38,803 nt of DNA from an uncultured Paracoccaceae bacterium (GCA_938005545.1 CALKXV010000066.1:1-38803), one strand, 5' to 3'. Shown: positions 1 through 9,719, counted from the first letter of the stretch. The notes: generated by a model not told the origin, from the sequence alone. Numbers and translations are program-made.

Positions 1-135
1 GCGTCGAATAACACTCAAAAATCCCATGTCGATCACTCCATGTCTCCCCGACAAAAAACGTCAGGGCAATGTGTTCACATGGGTCAATTCTCAGTGACAA
101 TTTATGGGGCTACCGGGTCAGTTCTCAGTGACAAT
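1..135. mobile_element. End of an IS21-like insertion sequence (partial)
   Basis: Two near-identical 21-bp direct repeats, each with the core TTCTCAGTGACAA, lie 34 bp apart. The outer one ends at about position 133-135. Repeated terminal sequences of this type, read outwards as TGTCACTGAGAAC, are typical of IS21-family ends in alphaproteobacteria. The transposase genes would lie to the left of the window. No coding sequence is recognisable in positions 1-80. The family assignment is from memory of IS21 ends, and a related family is possible. Confidence 0.5.
81..135 (+). repeat. Pair of 21-bp direct repeats (IS terminal repeats)
   Basis: The copies are at 81-101 and 115-135. They differ at one position (GGGTCAATTC against GGGTCAGTTC) and then share TCAGTGACAAT. 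Such internal repetition of the terminal repeat is the usual transposase-binding layout of IS21 elements. Confidence 0.7.
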
Positions 136-196
136 CAACACAAACTCTTAATCGGAGAAGTTGACATTCGTTTTCGTGCCCGCAGTTCCCAGGTAG

Positions 197-1252
197 CTAT
201 TCGAACGCGGACTTCCCAGTGCCCGCATGAAAAACGTGACCCTGTCCGGGCCGAACAGAAAAGCGCATCTCTTGTCCTGCACTTGTCAGAAAGTGTACGC
301 CCTGCAAACTAACTGTGAAGCTGTCTGACGCATTTCCTAGCCGTCCGTGGAATAGGGTATTCGCACCCAATGGTTCCGCCATTTGGACGGATATTGAGAG
401 CGGACCTTCGTCATCCGCATCCAAATGCTCGGGTCGCACGCCGAATTTCACCGGTCCATCCTGCACAGCAGCATCAAACACGGGTACGCCGTTCAAAAAG
501 ACTGTGCCATCTTTCACGTCGCCGTCGACGATGTTCATAGCGGGGCTGCCGATGAACTGAGCCGCGAAAAGTGTGCAAGGAGTTTCGTAGACTTCAAGTG
601 GCGTACCGATTTGCTCCGCCACTCCACCGTTCATCACGATCATCCGATCAGCCATGGTCATCGCCTCGACCTGGTCATGGGTCACATATAGTGCGGTTAT
701 GCCCAACTTTGATTGAAGCTCTTTAATTTCAAGGCGCATTTGTACACGCAGCTTGGCATCGAGGTTTGAGAGCGGCTCATCAAAGAGAAACACAGCCGGT
801 TCGCGTACAATGGCGCGCCCCATGGCAACGCGTTGGCGTTGCCCGCCGGAGAGTTGCTTGGGTTTGCGATCCAAAAGCTGATCAAGCTGTAAAAGCTCTG
901 CTGCCTCGACCACCTTGGCGTCGATCTCATCCTTGGGTAGCCCAGCGATCTTTAGCCCGTAGCCCATGTTTTGACGCACCGACATATGCGGGTAGAGAGC
1001 GTAGTTTTGGAATACCATCGCGATATCACGGTCCATCGGCTCTTTGTCATTGGCCAGATCGCCACCGATCAGCACTTCGCCAGAGGTTACTGTTTCAAGG
1101 CCTGCCACCATACGCAACAACGTCGACTTTCCGCAGCCAGACGGACCGACGATGACGATAAACTCGCCATCGGCAATTTCAGTACTGATGCCGTGGATCA
1201 CATCTGTGGTTCCAAAGCTTTTCTTGATGTCCTTCAGAGTGACTGTCGCCAT
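197..1252 (-). CDS. ugpC: sn-glycerol-3-phosphate ABC transporter, ATP-binding protein UgpC
   Basis: This is the cytoplasmic ATPase that powers the importer encoded upstream. The 351-residue protein has Walker [10 protein letters not shown] at residues 36-44, Q-loop Q82, signature LSGGQ at 134-138, Walker B VFLFDEP at 154-160 and the switch histidine H192 in VTHD. It then has a C-terminal TOBE/OB-type regulatory region of about 110 residues, as in the MalK/UgpC class. Length is normal for the family (about 350-360). The start ATG lies 3 bp after the ugpE stop, so it is the last gene of a ugpB-A-E-C operon. The exact substrate (glycerol-3-phosphate, glycerophosphodiesters or another polyol or sugar) cannot be proved from the ATPase alone. 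No ugpQ follows; an IS end does. Confidence 0.9.
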   Translation of the reverse strand: MATVTLKDIKKSFGTTDVIHGISTEIADGEFIVIVGPSGCGKSTLLRMVAGLETVTSGEVLIGGDLANDKEPMDRDIAMVFQNYALYPHMSVRQNMGYGLKIAGLPKDEIDAKVVEAAELLQLDQLLDRKPKQLSGGQRQRVAMGRAIVREPAVFLFDEPLSNLDAKLRVQMRLEIKELQSKLGITALYVTHDQVEAMTMADRMIVMNGGVAEQIGTPLEVYETPCTLFAAQFIGSPAMNIVDGDVKDGTVFLNGVPVFDAAVQDGPVKFGVRPEHLDADDEGPLSISVQMAEPLGANTLFHGRLGNASDSFTVSLQGVHFLTSAGQEMRFSVRPGQGHVFHAGTGKSAFE

Positions 1253-1255
1253 GTT

Positions 1256-2113
1256 CTATTTCTCGCTGTCTACAAGGCCGCGGATGAACAGGCGTTGCAT
1301 GCCCACCACCACGATCACCGGAGGGATCATTGCCAAGATCGATGTCGCCATGATGGTTGGCCAATGAGCGAAGTCATCGCCGGTTGGGAACATCTGCTTT
1401 ATGCCCATTACGATCGTGTTCATTTCAGGATCGGTCGTGATTAGAAGAGGCCAAAGGTATTGGTTCCAGCCATAGATAAAGAGGATCACGAACAAGGCGG
1501 CTACGTTTGTACGGCTCATCGGAACGACAATATCCCAGAAGAATCTCATGGGTCGCGCTCCATCGACACGAGCGGCTTCGGCCAGTTCGTCGGGGATGGT
1601 CAGAAAGAACTGACGGAACAGGAATGTCGCGGTGGCCGAGGCGATCAACGGAAAAATCAGGCCGGAATAGCTGTTGAGCATTCCGAAACTGGCCACGACT
1701 TCGAAAGTGGGCACGATACGCACCTCGACCGGCAGCATAAGCGTCAGGAAAATCATCCAGAAAAATATGTTCCGGCCCGGAAAGCGGAAATAAACAATCG
1801 CGAAGGCCGACAAAAGCGAGATGATGATCTTGCCGACGGCGATACCAATGGCCATCACGAAGGAATTGAACAACATCGTTGCGACCGGAACGTTGACGCC
1901 GGAAAACAGGGCGTTCTTGTAGTTGATCCAAAACTGGTCGCCGGGCCAAACCGGCATCGGTGGTCGTACGATATCGGCTTGTGTCACGGTCGAGGCGACA
2001 AAAGCCAGCCAGATTGGGAAGAAGATCACCAAAACGCCAAGGATCATGAACACATGGGTCAGCCACAGGCCCGCGCCGCGCTTTTCGACCATTCCGTGCC
2101 GTTCTTTTGCCAT
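1256..2113 (-). CDS. ugpE: sn-glycerol-3-phosphate ABC transporter permease UgpE
   Basis: This is the second inner-membrane permease of the importer (285 residues). It has an N-terminal membrane segment at about residues 15-37, further segments across the middle, and the EAA loop [20 protein letters not shown], which docks to the ATPase. The MalG/UgpE-like C-terminus ends in [12 protein letters not shown]. Its ATG overlaps the last base of the ugpA stop at 2113, which implies translational coupling. The partner gene order B-A-E-C is the standard ugp order in alphaproteobacteria. Confidence 0.88.
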   Translation of the reverse strand: MAKERHGMVEKRGAGLWLTHVFMILGVLVIFFPIWLAFVASTVTQADIVRPPMPVWPGDQFWINYKNALFSGVNVPVATMLFNSFVMAIGIAVGKIIISLLSAFAIVYFRFPGRNIFFWMIFLTLMLPVEVRIVPTFEVVASFGMLNSYSGLIFPLIASATATFLFRQFFLTIPDELAEAARVDGARPMRFFWDIVVPMSRTNVAALFVILFIYGWNQYLWPLLITTDPEMNTIVMGIKQMFPTGDDFAHWPTIMATSILAMIPPVIVVVGMQRLFIRGLVDSEK

Positions 2114-2994
2114 CAGTAGTGCACCCGTTTTTCGATGTACTTAAATTGGATCACGGTCAGCAAGCCGACCAATATCAAAAGAATCACGGATTGCGCGGAA
2201 GACGACCCCAAATCCTGGCCCACGAACCCATCCGAGAAGACTTTGTAGACCAAAACCGTCGTCGATTGTTGGGGCCCACCTGAGGTGATCGTGTGGATGA
2301 CGCCAAATGTTTCGAAAAACGCATAGACCACGTTGACGACCAAAAGGAAAAACGTTGTGGGTGACAAAAGTGGTAGGACAATCGTCCAGAACCGCCGCCA
2401 AAAGCGCGCGCCGTCAATTGCAGCGGCTTCGATCACTGACCGCGGTATGGATTGCAGGGCTGCGAAGAAAAACAGGAAGTTATAGCTGATACGCCCCCAG
2501 GCCGAGGCCACGACCACCAGTCCCATGGCTTCGCCGCCGTTCAATACATGGTTCCAGTCGTATCCAAGTTGCCCCAAGTACCATGAGATCACGCCCACGC
2601 GGGTGTTAAACATAAACAGCCACAAGACGCCCGCAACCGCTGGTGCCACTGCATAGGGCCAGATCAAAAGCGTGCGATAGACGCCTGAGCCCTTGATCAA
2701 CCGGTCTGCCATAACAGCCAGAAAAAGTGCCGGGACCATGGAGCAAAGGGTAACCAGGATTGAGAAAACCGCCGTGGTTACGAACGACCCACGATAGAAC
2801 TTGTCGCTCAGAAGGAACTCGAAATTGCCGAGCCCCACGAATTGCGATGACAGGCCAAATGGATCGGGAATGAACAGCGACTGCCAGATCGCTTGTCCGG
2901 CTGGGTAGAAAAAGAAAACGGCGGAAATGAAGACCTGTGGCGCGATCAACAAGAGCGGCAGCCACCAGCCGCGAAATGTTACGCGTTTTTCCAT
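2113..2994 (-). CDS. ugpA: sn-glycerol-3-phosphate ABC transporter permease UgpA
   Basis: This is the first inner-membrane permease (293 residues) of the MalF/UgpA class. It begins [20 protein letters not shown], with a first membrane helix at about 10-32, and carries an EAA loop near residues 190-210 ([17 protein letters not shown]). It ends [12 protein letters not shown], the typical UgpA tail. It is 61 bp downstream of ugpB and shares one base with ugpE. The residual doubt concerns the substrate only, because UgpA-like permeases also serve other polyol or sugar importers. Confidence 0.88.
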   Translation of the reverse strand: MEKRVTFRGWWLPLLLIAPQVFISAVFFFYPAGQAIWQSLFIPDPFGLSSQFVGLGNFEFLLSDKFYRGSFVTTAVFSILVTLCSMVPALFLAVMADRLIKGSGVYRTLLIWPYAVAPAVAGVLWLFMFNTRVGVISWYLGQLGYDWNHVLNGGEAMGLVVVASAWGRISYNFLFFFAALQSIPRSVIEAAAIDGARFWRRFWTIVLPLLSPTTFFLLVVNVVYAFFETFGVIHTITSGGPQQSTTVLVYKVFSDGFVGQDLGSSSAQSVILLILVGLLTVIQFKYIEKRVHY

Positions 2995-3055
2995 CTATGG
3001 CCCTCTCGCTCGAAAGGACAGGCCTAAAAGGCCTGCCCAATTGATTTAGAACAGC

Positions 3056-4369
3056 TTATTTATTTGCGGTTTCGAAGCGGCGTAGCAAGGCATCGCCACG
3101 CTCTTTCGCGCTGTCCATCGCTTCTTGAGCTGTTTTGTCGCCAGACCAGATGGCCTCAAGTTCTTCGTCGATGATACCGCGGATTTGGTCAAACGACCCA
3201 AGGCGCAGGCCTTTGGAATTCGCCGTAGGTTCCTTCGTGGTCATTTGGATGACGGCCACGTCGGTGCCCGGGTTTTGTTCATAGAACCCAGCGACGCGTG
3301 TCACTTCGCCAGCGGCAGCTGTGATCGGAAGATAGCCGGTGTTCTGGTGCCAAGAGGCCTGAATGCTTTCAGAAGACAGGAAGCTTAGGAATTCGCCCAC
3401 GCCCTTGTATTCTTCCGACTCGTGGCCTTCCATGACCCAAAGCGATGCGCCACCGATGATGGTGTTCTGCGGGCCGTTTCCGACACCTTCCCAATAAGGA
3501 AGGGGACGCACATCAAACTTAAATTCCGCTTCAGAACTGATGCCCGCGTAGCCTGCCGAACTTTCGGTGAACAACGCACAGTCGCCTGCGCGGAAGTTCG
3601 CGCCACCTTCGTTCCGCCGTCCGGTATAGATGAACTTGCCGTCCTTGGCCCATTCACCCATGGCCGTCAAATGCGCGACCTGTGGCTCGCCATTCAGTGA
3701 AAGCTCGGTATCCAATCCGGCAAATCCGTTGTCTTTCGTCGCAAACGGTACGTCGTGATAGGCCGAGAAGTTTTCCAAATGAATCCAGCTTTGCCACGCA
3801 GTCACAAGTGGGCAATCCTCACCGCCAGCTTTCAGCTGGTCCAGGACCGCATCGACGTTCTGCCAAGTTGACAGATCGGAGTTGGGATCGACACCCGCAG
3901 CTTCCATGGCATCACGGTTGACCCAAAGAACCGGCGTCGATGAATTGAATGGCAGCGAAAGCATTTTACCGTCAGTCGACGTGTAATACCCTTTGACCGC
4001 GCCGATATATGCATTGGGGTCGAAGGACGCGCCACTTTCAGCCATCACTTCGTGGACGGGTTTAATCGCGCCACCAGCTGCCATCATGGTCGCAGTGCCG
4101 ACTTCAAACACCATCAAAATATGAGGTTGTTCTTGAGCGCGGAAAGCTGCGATGCCTGCGTTCAGCGTTTCTGAGTAGTTGCCTTTGTGGCTCTCAACCA
4201 CGACATAGTCGCTTTGGCTCGCATTGAACTCTTCGACCTGCGCCTTCACCAGCTCACCAAGGCGACCAGTGAACGCATGCCAAAATTGTACTTCGGTTTC
4301 CGCCATGGCTACCATTGGCGCGAGCATGGCACTTGTTGCGGCAAGCATGCCGATCATTGTCTTTTTCAT
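3056..4369 (-). CDS. ugpB: sn-glycerol-3-phosphate ABC transporter, periplasmic binding protein UgpB
   Basis: This is the periplasmic solute-binding protein that delivers substrate to UgpAE. I chose the ATG at 4367-4369 because it gives a Sec signal peptide (MKKTMIGMLAATSAMLAPMV, cleavage after AMA at residue 23) and has GGAGG seven bases upstream; a longer reading frame to 4477 would bury the signal. The mature protein opens TEVQFWHAFTGRLGELV, characteristic of UgpB (W and H contact glycerol-3-phosphate in E. coli). At 437 residues it matches E. coli UgpB (438). It is the first gene of the operon. The upstream region holds a near-perfect palindrome that could be the control site. Confidence 0.9.
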   Translation of the reverse strand: MKKTMIGMLAATSAMLAPMVAMAETEVQFWHAFTGRLGELVKAQVEEFNASQSDYVVVESHKGNYSETLNAGIAAFRAQEQPHILMVFEVGTATMMAAGGAIKPVHEVMAESGASFDPNAYIGAVKGYYTSTDGKMLSLPFNSSTPVLWVNRDAMEAAGVDPNSDLSTWQNVDAVLDQLKAGGEDCPLVTAWQSWIHLENFSAYHDVPFATKDNGFAGLDTELSLNGEPQVAHLTAMGEWAKDGKFIYTGRRNEGGANFRAGDCALFTESSAGYAGISSEAEFKFDVRPLPYWEGVGNGPQNTIIGGASLWVMEGHESEEYKGVGEFLSFLSSESIQASWHQNTGYLPITAAAGEVTRVAGFYEQNPGTDVAVIQMTTKEPTANSKGLRLGSFDQIRGIIDEELEAIWSGDKTAQEAMDSAKERGDALLRRFETANK

Positions 4370-4520
4370 AATTTTCCTCCCAAGCACCGGGATAGGTGCA
4401 ATTGTCGTGACGCGATGTGCGGTTTGTAGCATCTGATTACGACGCTTTAACGAAACACGGGCCCAACAATAAATCAAGAAAGTAACTTGCGAAAAAAGGC
4501 CGGTAGCAAGGTTCCATAAC

Positions 4521-4532
4521 TTAAACGTTCAA
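4521..4532. promoter_or_regulatory. Candidate operator palindrome upstream of ugpB
   Basis: TTAAACGTTCAA is an inverted repeat with a central CG and a single mismatched pair, 152 bp upstream of the ugpB start. Symmetric sites centred on AACGTT are typical of LacI-family sugar regulators. No LacI gene is in the window, so the regulator is unknown. Confidence 0.25.
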
Positions 4533-4539
4533 CTTTAGC

Positions 4540-4683
4540 TTAACCTTTGAACCCGCAGCGATGACTGAAATAGCCATCATCGCGTGCTGAAGGAACGTCG
4601 CTCAGAGGCTCTGGCCTTGTCCGGCGCTGTTCTGCCTTCTTGAAAAAACTACGTTGATTCCCGTCAGATTTCGTTGATGTCAT
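4540..4683 (-). CDS. Doubtful small ORF (47 aa)
   Basis: The frame starts at ATG 4681-4683 directly behind a GGGAGGG stretch that could act as a ribosome-binding site, although the spacing is very tight. The product is hydrophilic and basic (MTSTKSDGNQRSFFKKAEQ...), ends RCGFKG and matches no family I know. It lies in the upstream region of ugpB and could simply be non-coding leader sequence. Confidence 0.15.
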   Translation of the reverse strand: MTSTKSDGNQRSFFKKAEQRRTRPEPLSDVPSARDDGYFSHRCGFKG

Positions 4684-4900
4684 TCCCTCCCTCTTTTGGG
4701 GCGGATTTGGACAATACATCGACGTACGCTCATGCATAAATCGAATGTCCCTATTCACATCCGTCCGTCACTGGTTCCAAATAGTAACTTTCGACGGCTC
4801 AAACCCGCCAGTCATTCGCGCGCTTCATCCGGAATGGAAACCACTGTATCGTTGGCCAGAAGCGACCGTTTAAGCCAAATCATCTATGGGCAAACCTTGC

Positions 4901-5524
4901 TTAAATGATCGTTGCTTCTGTTGCTGCACGCAATTCGTCTTCCGACACATCTGGTGCCGTTTCAACGATGCGCAATCCGCCTTTGACAACTTCCAGAACT
5001 CCAAGGTTCGAGATGATCAGATCGACGACGCCTTTGCCCGTCAAAGGCAATGTGCAATCCTTCAGAACCTTCGATGCGCCATGCTTGTTGGTATGATCCA
5101 TTACCACGATCACGCGGCCAACACCGGCGACCAAATCCATCGCGCCGCCCATGCCTTTGACCAGCTTGCCTGGGATCATCCAGTTTGCCAGATCGCCGTT
5201 TTCGGCGACTTCCATGGCACCCAAAATCGCTGCTGCAATTTTGCCGCCCCGGATCATGCCAAAGGACTGCGAGCTATCGAAATACGCCGTTCGGTCCATT
5301 TCTGTGATCGTCTGTTTGCCCGCATTGATCAGGTCGGGGTCTTCGGTGCCTTCAATAGGAAAAGGCCCCATGCCCAACATGCCGTTTTCGGACTGAAGGG
5401 TGATATCCTTGTCGCCCACATAGTTCGCCACCAGCGTCGGAATGCCGATGCCAAGGTTCACATACATGCCGTCTTCAAGTTCGCGCGCGGCACGTTCCGC
5501 CATCTGGTTCCGATCCCAAGGCAT
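4901..5524 (-). CDS. scoB: 3-oxoacid CoA-transferase subunit B
   Basis: This is the beta subunit of succinyl-CoA:3-ketoacid CoA-transferase, which activates acetoacetate with CoA taken from succinyl-CoA in the cytoplasm, for ketone-body or PHB-derived carbon use. The 207-residue protein has the N-terminal glycine region YVNLGIGIPTLVANYV and the active-site motif SENGMLGMG, with the catalytic glutamate at E46. It also has the conserved segments GKLVKGMGGAMDLV and the C-terminal ETAPDVSEDELRAATEA. Its ATG overlaps the scoA stop by one base (TAATG), so the pair is translationally coupled. An acetate/butyrate CoA-transferase specificity cannot be fully excluded. Confidence 0.92.
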   Translation of the reverse strand: MPWDRNQMAERAARELEDGMYVNLGIGIPTLVANYVGDKDITLQSENGMLGMGPFPIEGTEDPDLINAGKQTITEMDRTAYFDSSQSFGMIRGGKIAAAILGAMEVAENGDLANWMIPGKLVKGMGGAMDLVAGVGRVIVVMDHTNKHGASKVLKDCTLPLTGKGVVDLIISNLGVLEVVKGGLRIVETAPDVSEDELRAATEATII

Positions 5525-6228
5525 TATGCACTCTCCTTTTGACGCACAGTGCGTTGTTCGATCCGCTTTTCGTGGTCGCCTTGGATCAGGCGGTTCACAT
5601 AGATGCCGGGCAAATGGATGTGGTCGGGATCAAGCGAACCAACGGGCACGATCTCTTCAACCTCCATCACGCAGATTTTGCCGCACATGGCGGCTGGCGG
5701 GTTAAAGTTGCGGGCGGTTTTGCGGAAAATCGCATTGCCCGTCTCGTCGGCTTTCCACGCCTTCACGATGGAAAGATCGGCAAAAATACCTTCTTCCAGC
5801 ACATAGGTTTCGCCGTTGAAATCTTTCAGCTCTTTGCCTTCGGCCACTTGGGTGCCGACACCTGTCTTGGTGTAGAATCCGGGGATACCGCAACCCCCTG
5901 CGCGCATCCGTTCTGCCAAAGTGCCTTGCGGGTTGAACTCGATCTCAAGCTCGCCAGCCAGATACTGACGCATGAACTCATCATTTTCGCCCACATAGGA
6001 CGACATCATTTTTGACACCTGACGCGTCTGCAAAAGAATGCCGATCCCGAAATCATCGACGCCCGCGTTGTTCGATGCAAAGGTCAGGTTTTTCACACCG
6101 CTTTGCTTGATCGCTTCCAGCAAAAGCTCAGGAATTCCGCAGAGACCGAAACCACCTGCGGCGATCAGCATGTCGTCCCGCAATAAGCCATCAAGGGCCT
6201 CGGTTGCATTTGAATAGATCTTTTTCAT
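5524..6228 (-). CDS. scoA: 3-oxoacid CoA-transferase subunit A
   Basis: This is the alpha subunit that pairs with ScoB. The glycine-rich CoA-binding loop GGFGLCGIP is at residues 25-33. Typical family segments follow: SNNAGVDDFGIGILL, MRAGGCGIPGFYTKTGVGT and ARNFNPPAAMCGK. I place the start at ATG 6226-6228 (MKKIYS), which has GGGAGA nine bases upstream and gives the usual length of about 234 residues. An in-frame ATG six codons further upstream has no such site. It is the first gene of a two-gene operon. Confidence 0.92.
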   Translation of the reverse strand: MKKIYSNATEALDGLLRDDMLIAAGGFGLCGIPELLLEAIKQSGVKNLTFASNNAGVDDFGIGILLQTRQVSKMMSSYVGENDEFMRQYLAGELEIEFNPQGTLAERMRAGGCGIPGFYTKTGVGTQVAEGKELKDFNGETYVLEEGIFADLSIVKAWKADETGNAIFRKTARNFNPPAAMCGKICVMEVEEIVPVGSLDPDHIHLPGIYVNRLIQGDHEKRIEQRTVRQKESA

Positions 6229-6310
6229 GGAACGCTTCTCCCGCAATCGTTGGAAGGGTTTTGCCCGCCCATGATGAGGGAGTCAATCGCCGCGCCGCAG
6301 CGACAAGCGC

Positions 6311-6724
6311 TTACTTCAAGCGCAAATCGGCATAGATGCCCTGGCCCTTGTCCGAGGTGAAGCGCAACGTATTGCCTTGCACTTGAACCATCTGACAATT
6401 CGGGCCCAACTCATCGCCACCGACATAAAGATCGCGACAGAAGTACCCGCCCGACCATGTCCAGTCGCCAGTCACTTTGCGCCCGAAAGCGCGCCCGGTG
6501 ATTTTTCCGTTGTTTTGTACCTTTAGGCGGATACCAAAGCGCGTAAGGGCGCGATCTTTGACAAGCGACACGAAACCGTCGCGCTGATCCACGCGTTGGA
6601 ACGCGTCGGCCTGTGCCGCCGCGCTCAGGACGACCCACGCGGTTGCAGTCACGGCAATCCAAGTGGCGACCTTCGAAAAAGGCCAGTCAGCGAAGAAAGA
6701 TAGGGTCCGGACAATGCGTCTCAT
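6311..6724 (-). CDS. Secreted protein of unknown function next to dapB
   Basis: The 137-residue product has an N-terminal hydrophobic stretch (IAVTATAWVVLSAAAQADA) that reads as a signal peptide ending near residue 40. The small mature part is rich in beta-strand and contains a WSGGYFCRDLYVGG segment with a possible Cys pair (about 93 and 105). GAGGA precedes the ATG. Homologues beside dapB in Roseobacters are often labelled dihydrodipicolinate reductase by transfer from the neighbour. The sequence has none of the DapB motifs, so I regard that name as wrong. It is 53 bp downstream of dapB and probably co-transcribed. No function can be assigned. Confidence 0.7.
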   Translation of the reverse strand: MRRIVRTLSFFADWPFSKVATWIAVTATAWVVLSAAAQADAFQRVDQRDGFVSLVKDRALTRFGIRLKVQNNGKITGRAFGRKVTGDWTWSGGYFCRDLYVGGDELGPNCQMVQVQGNTLRFTSDKGQGIYADLRLK

Positions 6725-6777
6725 GGTCGTTCCTCAGCGCGTGTACAAAGGTTTTACGCACTGACCAATCGTTTGGA

Positions 6778-7590
6778 TCACTTCAGACCTAAAACATCCA
6801 GCATATCGTAAAATCCGCTCGGCTGTGTCCGGGCCCAAAGCGCGGCTTTCAACGCCCCGCGTGAAAAAATGCGCCGATCCGTCGCGATGTGGCGCAACAC
6901 GATCCGCTCCCCATCGGCGGCAAAGATCGCGTCATGTTCGCCGACAACATCGCCGCCCCGCAACGCCGTAAACCCTATATCACCGCGCCTTCGGGCACCC
7001 GTGATCCCGTCACGACCCCGGTCTTCGACGTCCTTCAGTGATACGCCTCGACCCTCGGCTGCGGCTTCACCCAACATCAACGCGGTGCCCGAAGGTGCGT
7101 CGACCTTATGGCGGTGATGGCTTTCAACGATTTCGATGTCGAAATCTTCGTCCAAGGCTGCTGCGACTTTGCGCGTCAACTGCACCAGAAGGTTCACGCC
7201 CAGGCTCATGTTACCAGCCTGAACGATTGGCACCTTTGCACTGGCGGCGCGAATATGGCGCATGTCGTCTTCGGTCAGGCCTGTCGTACCGATCACATGC
7301 GCCGTGCCCGATTGGGCCGCGATCCCTGCATGGGTAACCGTGGCCGCGGGCGTTGTGAAATCAATCACCGCATCGGCAAGCGCAAATACTTCGGATGCAC
7401 TATCCGACACCGTCACACCCATCTCCGCCGATCCCATAGCCGTGCCCAAGTCCTGACCAACCCAATCGTGCCCTGCTCGTTCCACAACGCCCACCAATCG
7501 CGCGTTGTCGGACGCCAGTACCTCTGCCACGAGCATTTGGCCCATGCGCCCCGAGGCCCCTGTGATCGCTATCCCTGATCGTTCGCTCAT
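6778..7590 (-). CDS. dapB: 4-hydroxy-tetrahydrodipicolinate reductase DapB
   Basis: This cytoplasmic enzyme reduces 4-hydroxy-tetrahydrodipicolinate with NAD(P)H in the diaminopimelate/lysine pathway. The 270-residue protein shows the nucleotide-binding loop GASGRMGQ at residues 11-18. Further motifs are [10 protein letters not shown], the segment [17 protein letters not shown], and the catalytic stretch [15 protein letters not shown] at roughly 155-170, which contains the acid/base histidine and the substrate-binding lysine. GGAGAG lies seven bases upstream of the ATG. It is divergent from rbfA, with about 70 bp between the two starts that must hold both promoters. Confidence 0.95.
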   Translation of the reverse strand: MSERSGIAITGASGRMGQMLVAEVLASDNARLVGVVERAGHDWVGQDLGTAMGSAEMGVTVSDSASEVFALADAVIDFTTPAATVTHAGIAAQSGTAHVIGTTGLTEDDMRHIRAASAKVPIVQAGNMSLGVNLLVQLTRKVAAALDEDFDIEIVESHHRHKVDAPSGTALMLGEAAAEGRGVSLKDVEDRGRDGITGARRRGDIGFTALRGGDVVGEHDAIFAADGERIVLRHIATDRRIFSRGALKAALWARTQPSGFYDMLDVLGLK

Positions 7591-7660
7591 GTCGCTCTCC
7601 TTCGCCGCAATTCTCCTTACGCGCTTGCCCCAACGCTCGCCAGCACTTAGATGGCTATGG

Positions 7661-8059
7661 ATGGCACGTTCTCACACCACCGATGGCCCTGGACGGTCCC
7701 AACGACAGCTTCGCGTGGCGGAACTGATCCGTCGGCGTTTGTCCGACGTTTTGATGCAGGGCGACATACACGACCCCGACCTAAATCGTCTTTCGATCAC
7801 CGTCGGTGAAGTAACCTGTTCGCCTGATCTGAAAGTCGCAACCGCTTATGTCCTGCCTTTGGGTGGCGACGACCGGGAACTGGCCCTTGAAGCTTTGCGT
7901 CGTAACCGCCACGACATTCGCCGTGTGATGGGCAAAGGTCTGGCGCTGAAGTATTCCCCGGAAATCCGCTTTCAGATCGACGAGACGTTTGACCGGCTCG
8001 ACGATACACGCACAATGTTCTCAGATGAAAACGTTCGCCGCGATATTGATCCTGAGTAG
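7661..8059 (+). CDS. rbfA: 30S ribosome-binding factor RbfA
   Basis: RbfA binds the 30S subunit during late 16S rRNA maturation. The 132-residue protein begins [20 protein letters not shown] and continues with the family segments [32 protein letters not shown] and the C-terminal [14 protein letters not shown]. The reading frame is open further upstream, to 7505, but that part overlaps dapB and lacks family similarity; ATG 7661 gives the normal alphaproteobacterial N-terminus. The last 35 bp overlap the following gene. It heads the rbfA-truB transcription unit. Confidence 0.92.
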   Translation: MARSHTTDGPGRSQRQLRVAELIRRRLSDVLMQGDIHDPDLNRLSITVGEVTCSPDLKVATAYVLPLGGDDRELALEALRRNRHDIRRVMGKGLALKYSPEIRFQIDETFDRLDDTRTMFSDENVRRDIDPE

Positions 8060-8750
8060 CGCGCTTTTCGCGGGTCGAGCGATGGCCTGCGAAAGCGTGA
8101 CATTCGAGGATGCAACATTTGCCGTTTGCCGCACCGATCCCGTGAGCGATGACATTCGTCTGTTTCTGAACGATGACGCCGGGGAACTCCTTGGTTCTTT
8201 TGACAGTTTGGAAAGTCACGTCGCTGCTATGGGCAAAACGCTGGTTGTTGCGATGAACGCGGGCATGTATCACCCTGATCGCAGCCCCGTTGGCCTTTAT
8301 GTCGAAGACGGCGAAACCCTGTCCCAGATCGTCACCCGCGAAGGGCCCGGAAATTTCGGGCTGCTGCCGAATGGCGTGCTATGTCTGACGCCCGATAGCG
8401 CAAAGATCATCGAATCTCGCACGTTCAAGGAAACAGGACAGTCCTGTACCTATGCCAGCCAATCCGGGCCCATGCTGGTGATCGACGGCACGCTGCATCC
8501 CCGGTTTCTCGCCGATTCTGACAGCCGTTTTCGCCGGAATGGCGTAGGCGTGACGAAAGATGGTGAACTTTTTCTGGCCATCTCGGACGGGCGCGTGAAT
8601 TTCCACCACTTCGCACGATTGTTCCGCGATGTGCTGAAAACGCCGAACGCGCTGTTTTTCGACGGCAAAGTTTCGCGCCTTTATGCACCCGTCATCAACC
8701 GTAACGATTTTGGCTTTCCCGTTGGACCAATGATCGGCGTTGTTGAATAA
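8025..8750 (+). CDS. Secreted phosphodiester glycosidase (NAGPA/DUF2233) family protein
   Basis: The 241-residue product starts [20 protein letters not shown], a Sec signal peptide cleaved near residue 21, so it should act in the periplasm. The mature domain has the NAGPA-type signatures VVAMNAGMYHPDRSPVGLYV, QSGPMLVIDG, RRNGVGVTKDGELFLAIS and ALFFDGKVSRLY. Members of this fold cleave sugar-phosphodiester or related glycosidic links; the physiological substrate here is unknown. I use ATG 8025 because the upstream in-frame ATG would disrupt the signal peptide. It overlaps rbfA by 35 bp and precedes truB, a neighbourhood I have seen in other Roseobacters. Confidence 0.82.
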   Translation: MKTFAAILILSSALFAGRAMACESVTFEDATFAVCRTDPVSDDIRLFLNDDAGELLGSFDSLESHVAAMGKTLVVAMNAGMYHPDRSPVGLYVEDGETLSQIVTREGPGNFGLLPNGVLCLTPDSAKIIESRTFKETGQSCTYASQSGPMLVIDGTLHPRFLADSDSRFRRNGVGVTKDGELFLAISDGRVNFHHFARLFRDVLKTPNALFFDGKVSRLYAPVINRNDFGFPVGPMIGVVE

Positions 8751-8813
8751 GGCTCCATTGACAATCAGGCACCTCAAACGTTAGCCCCGGCCTCTCGATA
8801 TAGGACTGAAAAT

Positions 8814-9719
8814 ATGGGACGGCTGAAAAAAGGGCGCGACATCTCGGGATGGCTTGTGGTGGATAAACCTGCTGGTCTGACCTCGACAGCCGTTGTGAAC
8901 AAAGTTCGCTGGGCCTTGGACGCCAAGAAAGCCGGACATGCGGGCACGCTGGATCCTGACGCCACAGGGCTTTTGGCGATTGCGCTTGGCGAGGCGACCA
9001 AGACAATCCCTTTTGTGACCGATGCGCTGAAGGCCTATACTTTTACGATCAGGCTGGGTGTCGCCACAAACACAGACGACGCGGATGGCGACGTGATCGA
9101 AACCTCTGACATTCGCCCCGATGCAATTGCCATCCGTGCCGCCTTGCCAGCGTTCGAAGGTGACATCCAACAAATCCCACCAGCGTTTTCGGCCGTTAAG
9201 GTCGACGGCGAACGCGCCTATGCCAAGGCCCGCGCGGGCGAAGACGTGGAACTGAAAGCGCGCGCCCTGTTCGTCGAAAGTCTGACTTTGATCGATATGC
9301 CCGATGCCGATCATGCAAGATTGGAGATGATCTGTGGCAAGGGTGGGTATGTTCGATCTATTGCACGTGATCTCGGCAAAACCCTTGGCAGTTGCGCTCA
9401 TGTCACCTCCTTACGTCGTCTGTGGTCCGGTCCTTTCGATCTGGAAAACTCTGTCACCCTGGACGTCGTTGAATCCCTTGCGAAAACGCCAGAGTTGGAC
9501 AGCCACATCTTACCGCTCGAAACTGGTCTGCAAGATCTGGCGCAAGTTCAGACAACCGCCGAAGGAGCCGTTCGTATTCGCAACGGCAACCCCGGCATAG
9601 TGATCGCGTCGAATGCCGAATATGGCGAAACCTGTTGGGCCGCGTACCAAGGCGAACCTGTCGCAATCGGCACATATATGGCTGGCGAACTGCACCCCAC
9701 GCGGGTCTTTGTGGCGTGA
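8814..9719 (+). CDS. truB: tRNA pseudouridine(55) synthase TruB
   Basis: TruB converts U55 of the T-loop of tRNAs to pseudouridine. The 301-residue protein has the N-terminal [14 protein letters not shown], the catalytic motif [14 protein letters not shown] with nucleophile D47, then [20 protein letters not shown], and the RNA-binding motif [14 protein letters not shown]-terminal PUA-like extension follows, as in other TruB proteins. AGGAC is seven bases upstream of the ATG. The stop codon overlaps the next start (GTGA, 9716-9719). It belongs to the rbfA-truB unit. Confidence 0.95.
   Translation: MGRLKKGRDISGWLVVDKPAGLTSTAVVNKVRWALDAKKAGHAGTLDPDATGLLAIALGEATKTIPFVTDALKAYTFTIRLGVATNTDDADGDVIETSDIRPDAIAIRAALPAFEGDIQQIPPAFSAVKVDGERAYAKARAGEDVELKARALFVESLTLIDMPDADHARLEMICGKGGYVRSIARDLGKTLGSCAHVTSLRRLWSGPFDLENSVTLDVVESLAKTPELDSHILPLETGLQDLAQVQTTAEGAVRIRNGNPGIVIASNAEYGETCWAAYQGEPVAIGTYMAGELHPTRVFVA

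Larger units (their letters stand above)
4370..4900. other. Intergenic region between scoB and ugpB (531 bp)
   Basis: This stretch contains the ugpB leader and promoter region and the sequence downstream of scoB. I see no clear hairpin terminator after scoB, no tRNA and no strong CTGTCAT-type Pho box. The two items worth recording, a palindrome at 4521-4532 and a small reading frame at 4540-4683, are listed separately. Confidence 0.5.

Noticed and set aside
1460-2119. 219-codon plus-strand frame across ugpE
   Set aside because: Polar, repetitive translation antisense to a clear permease with an EAA loop.
4886-5542. 218-codon plus-strand frame across scoB
   Set aside because: Histidine- and phenylalanine-rich shadow of the well-recognised CoA-transferase.
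6311-6724. Second dihydrodipicolinate reductase
   Set aside because: The protein has a signal peptide and no nucleotide-binding or catalytic DapB motif; the name seen in databases is likely transferred from the neighbour.
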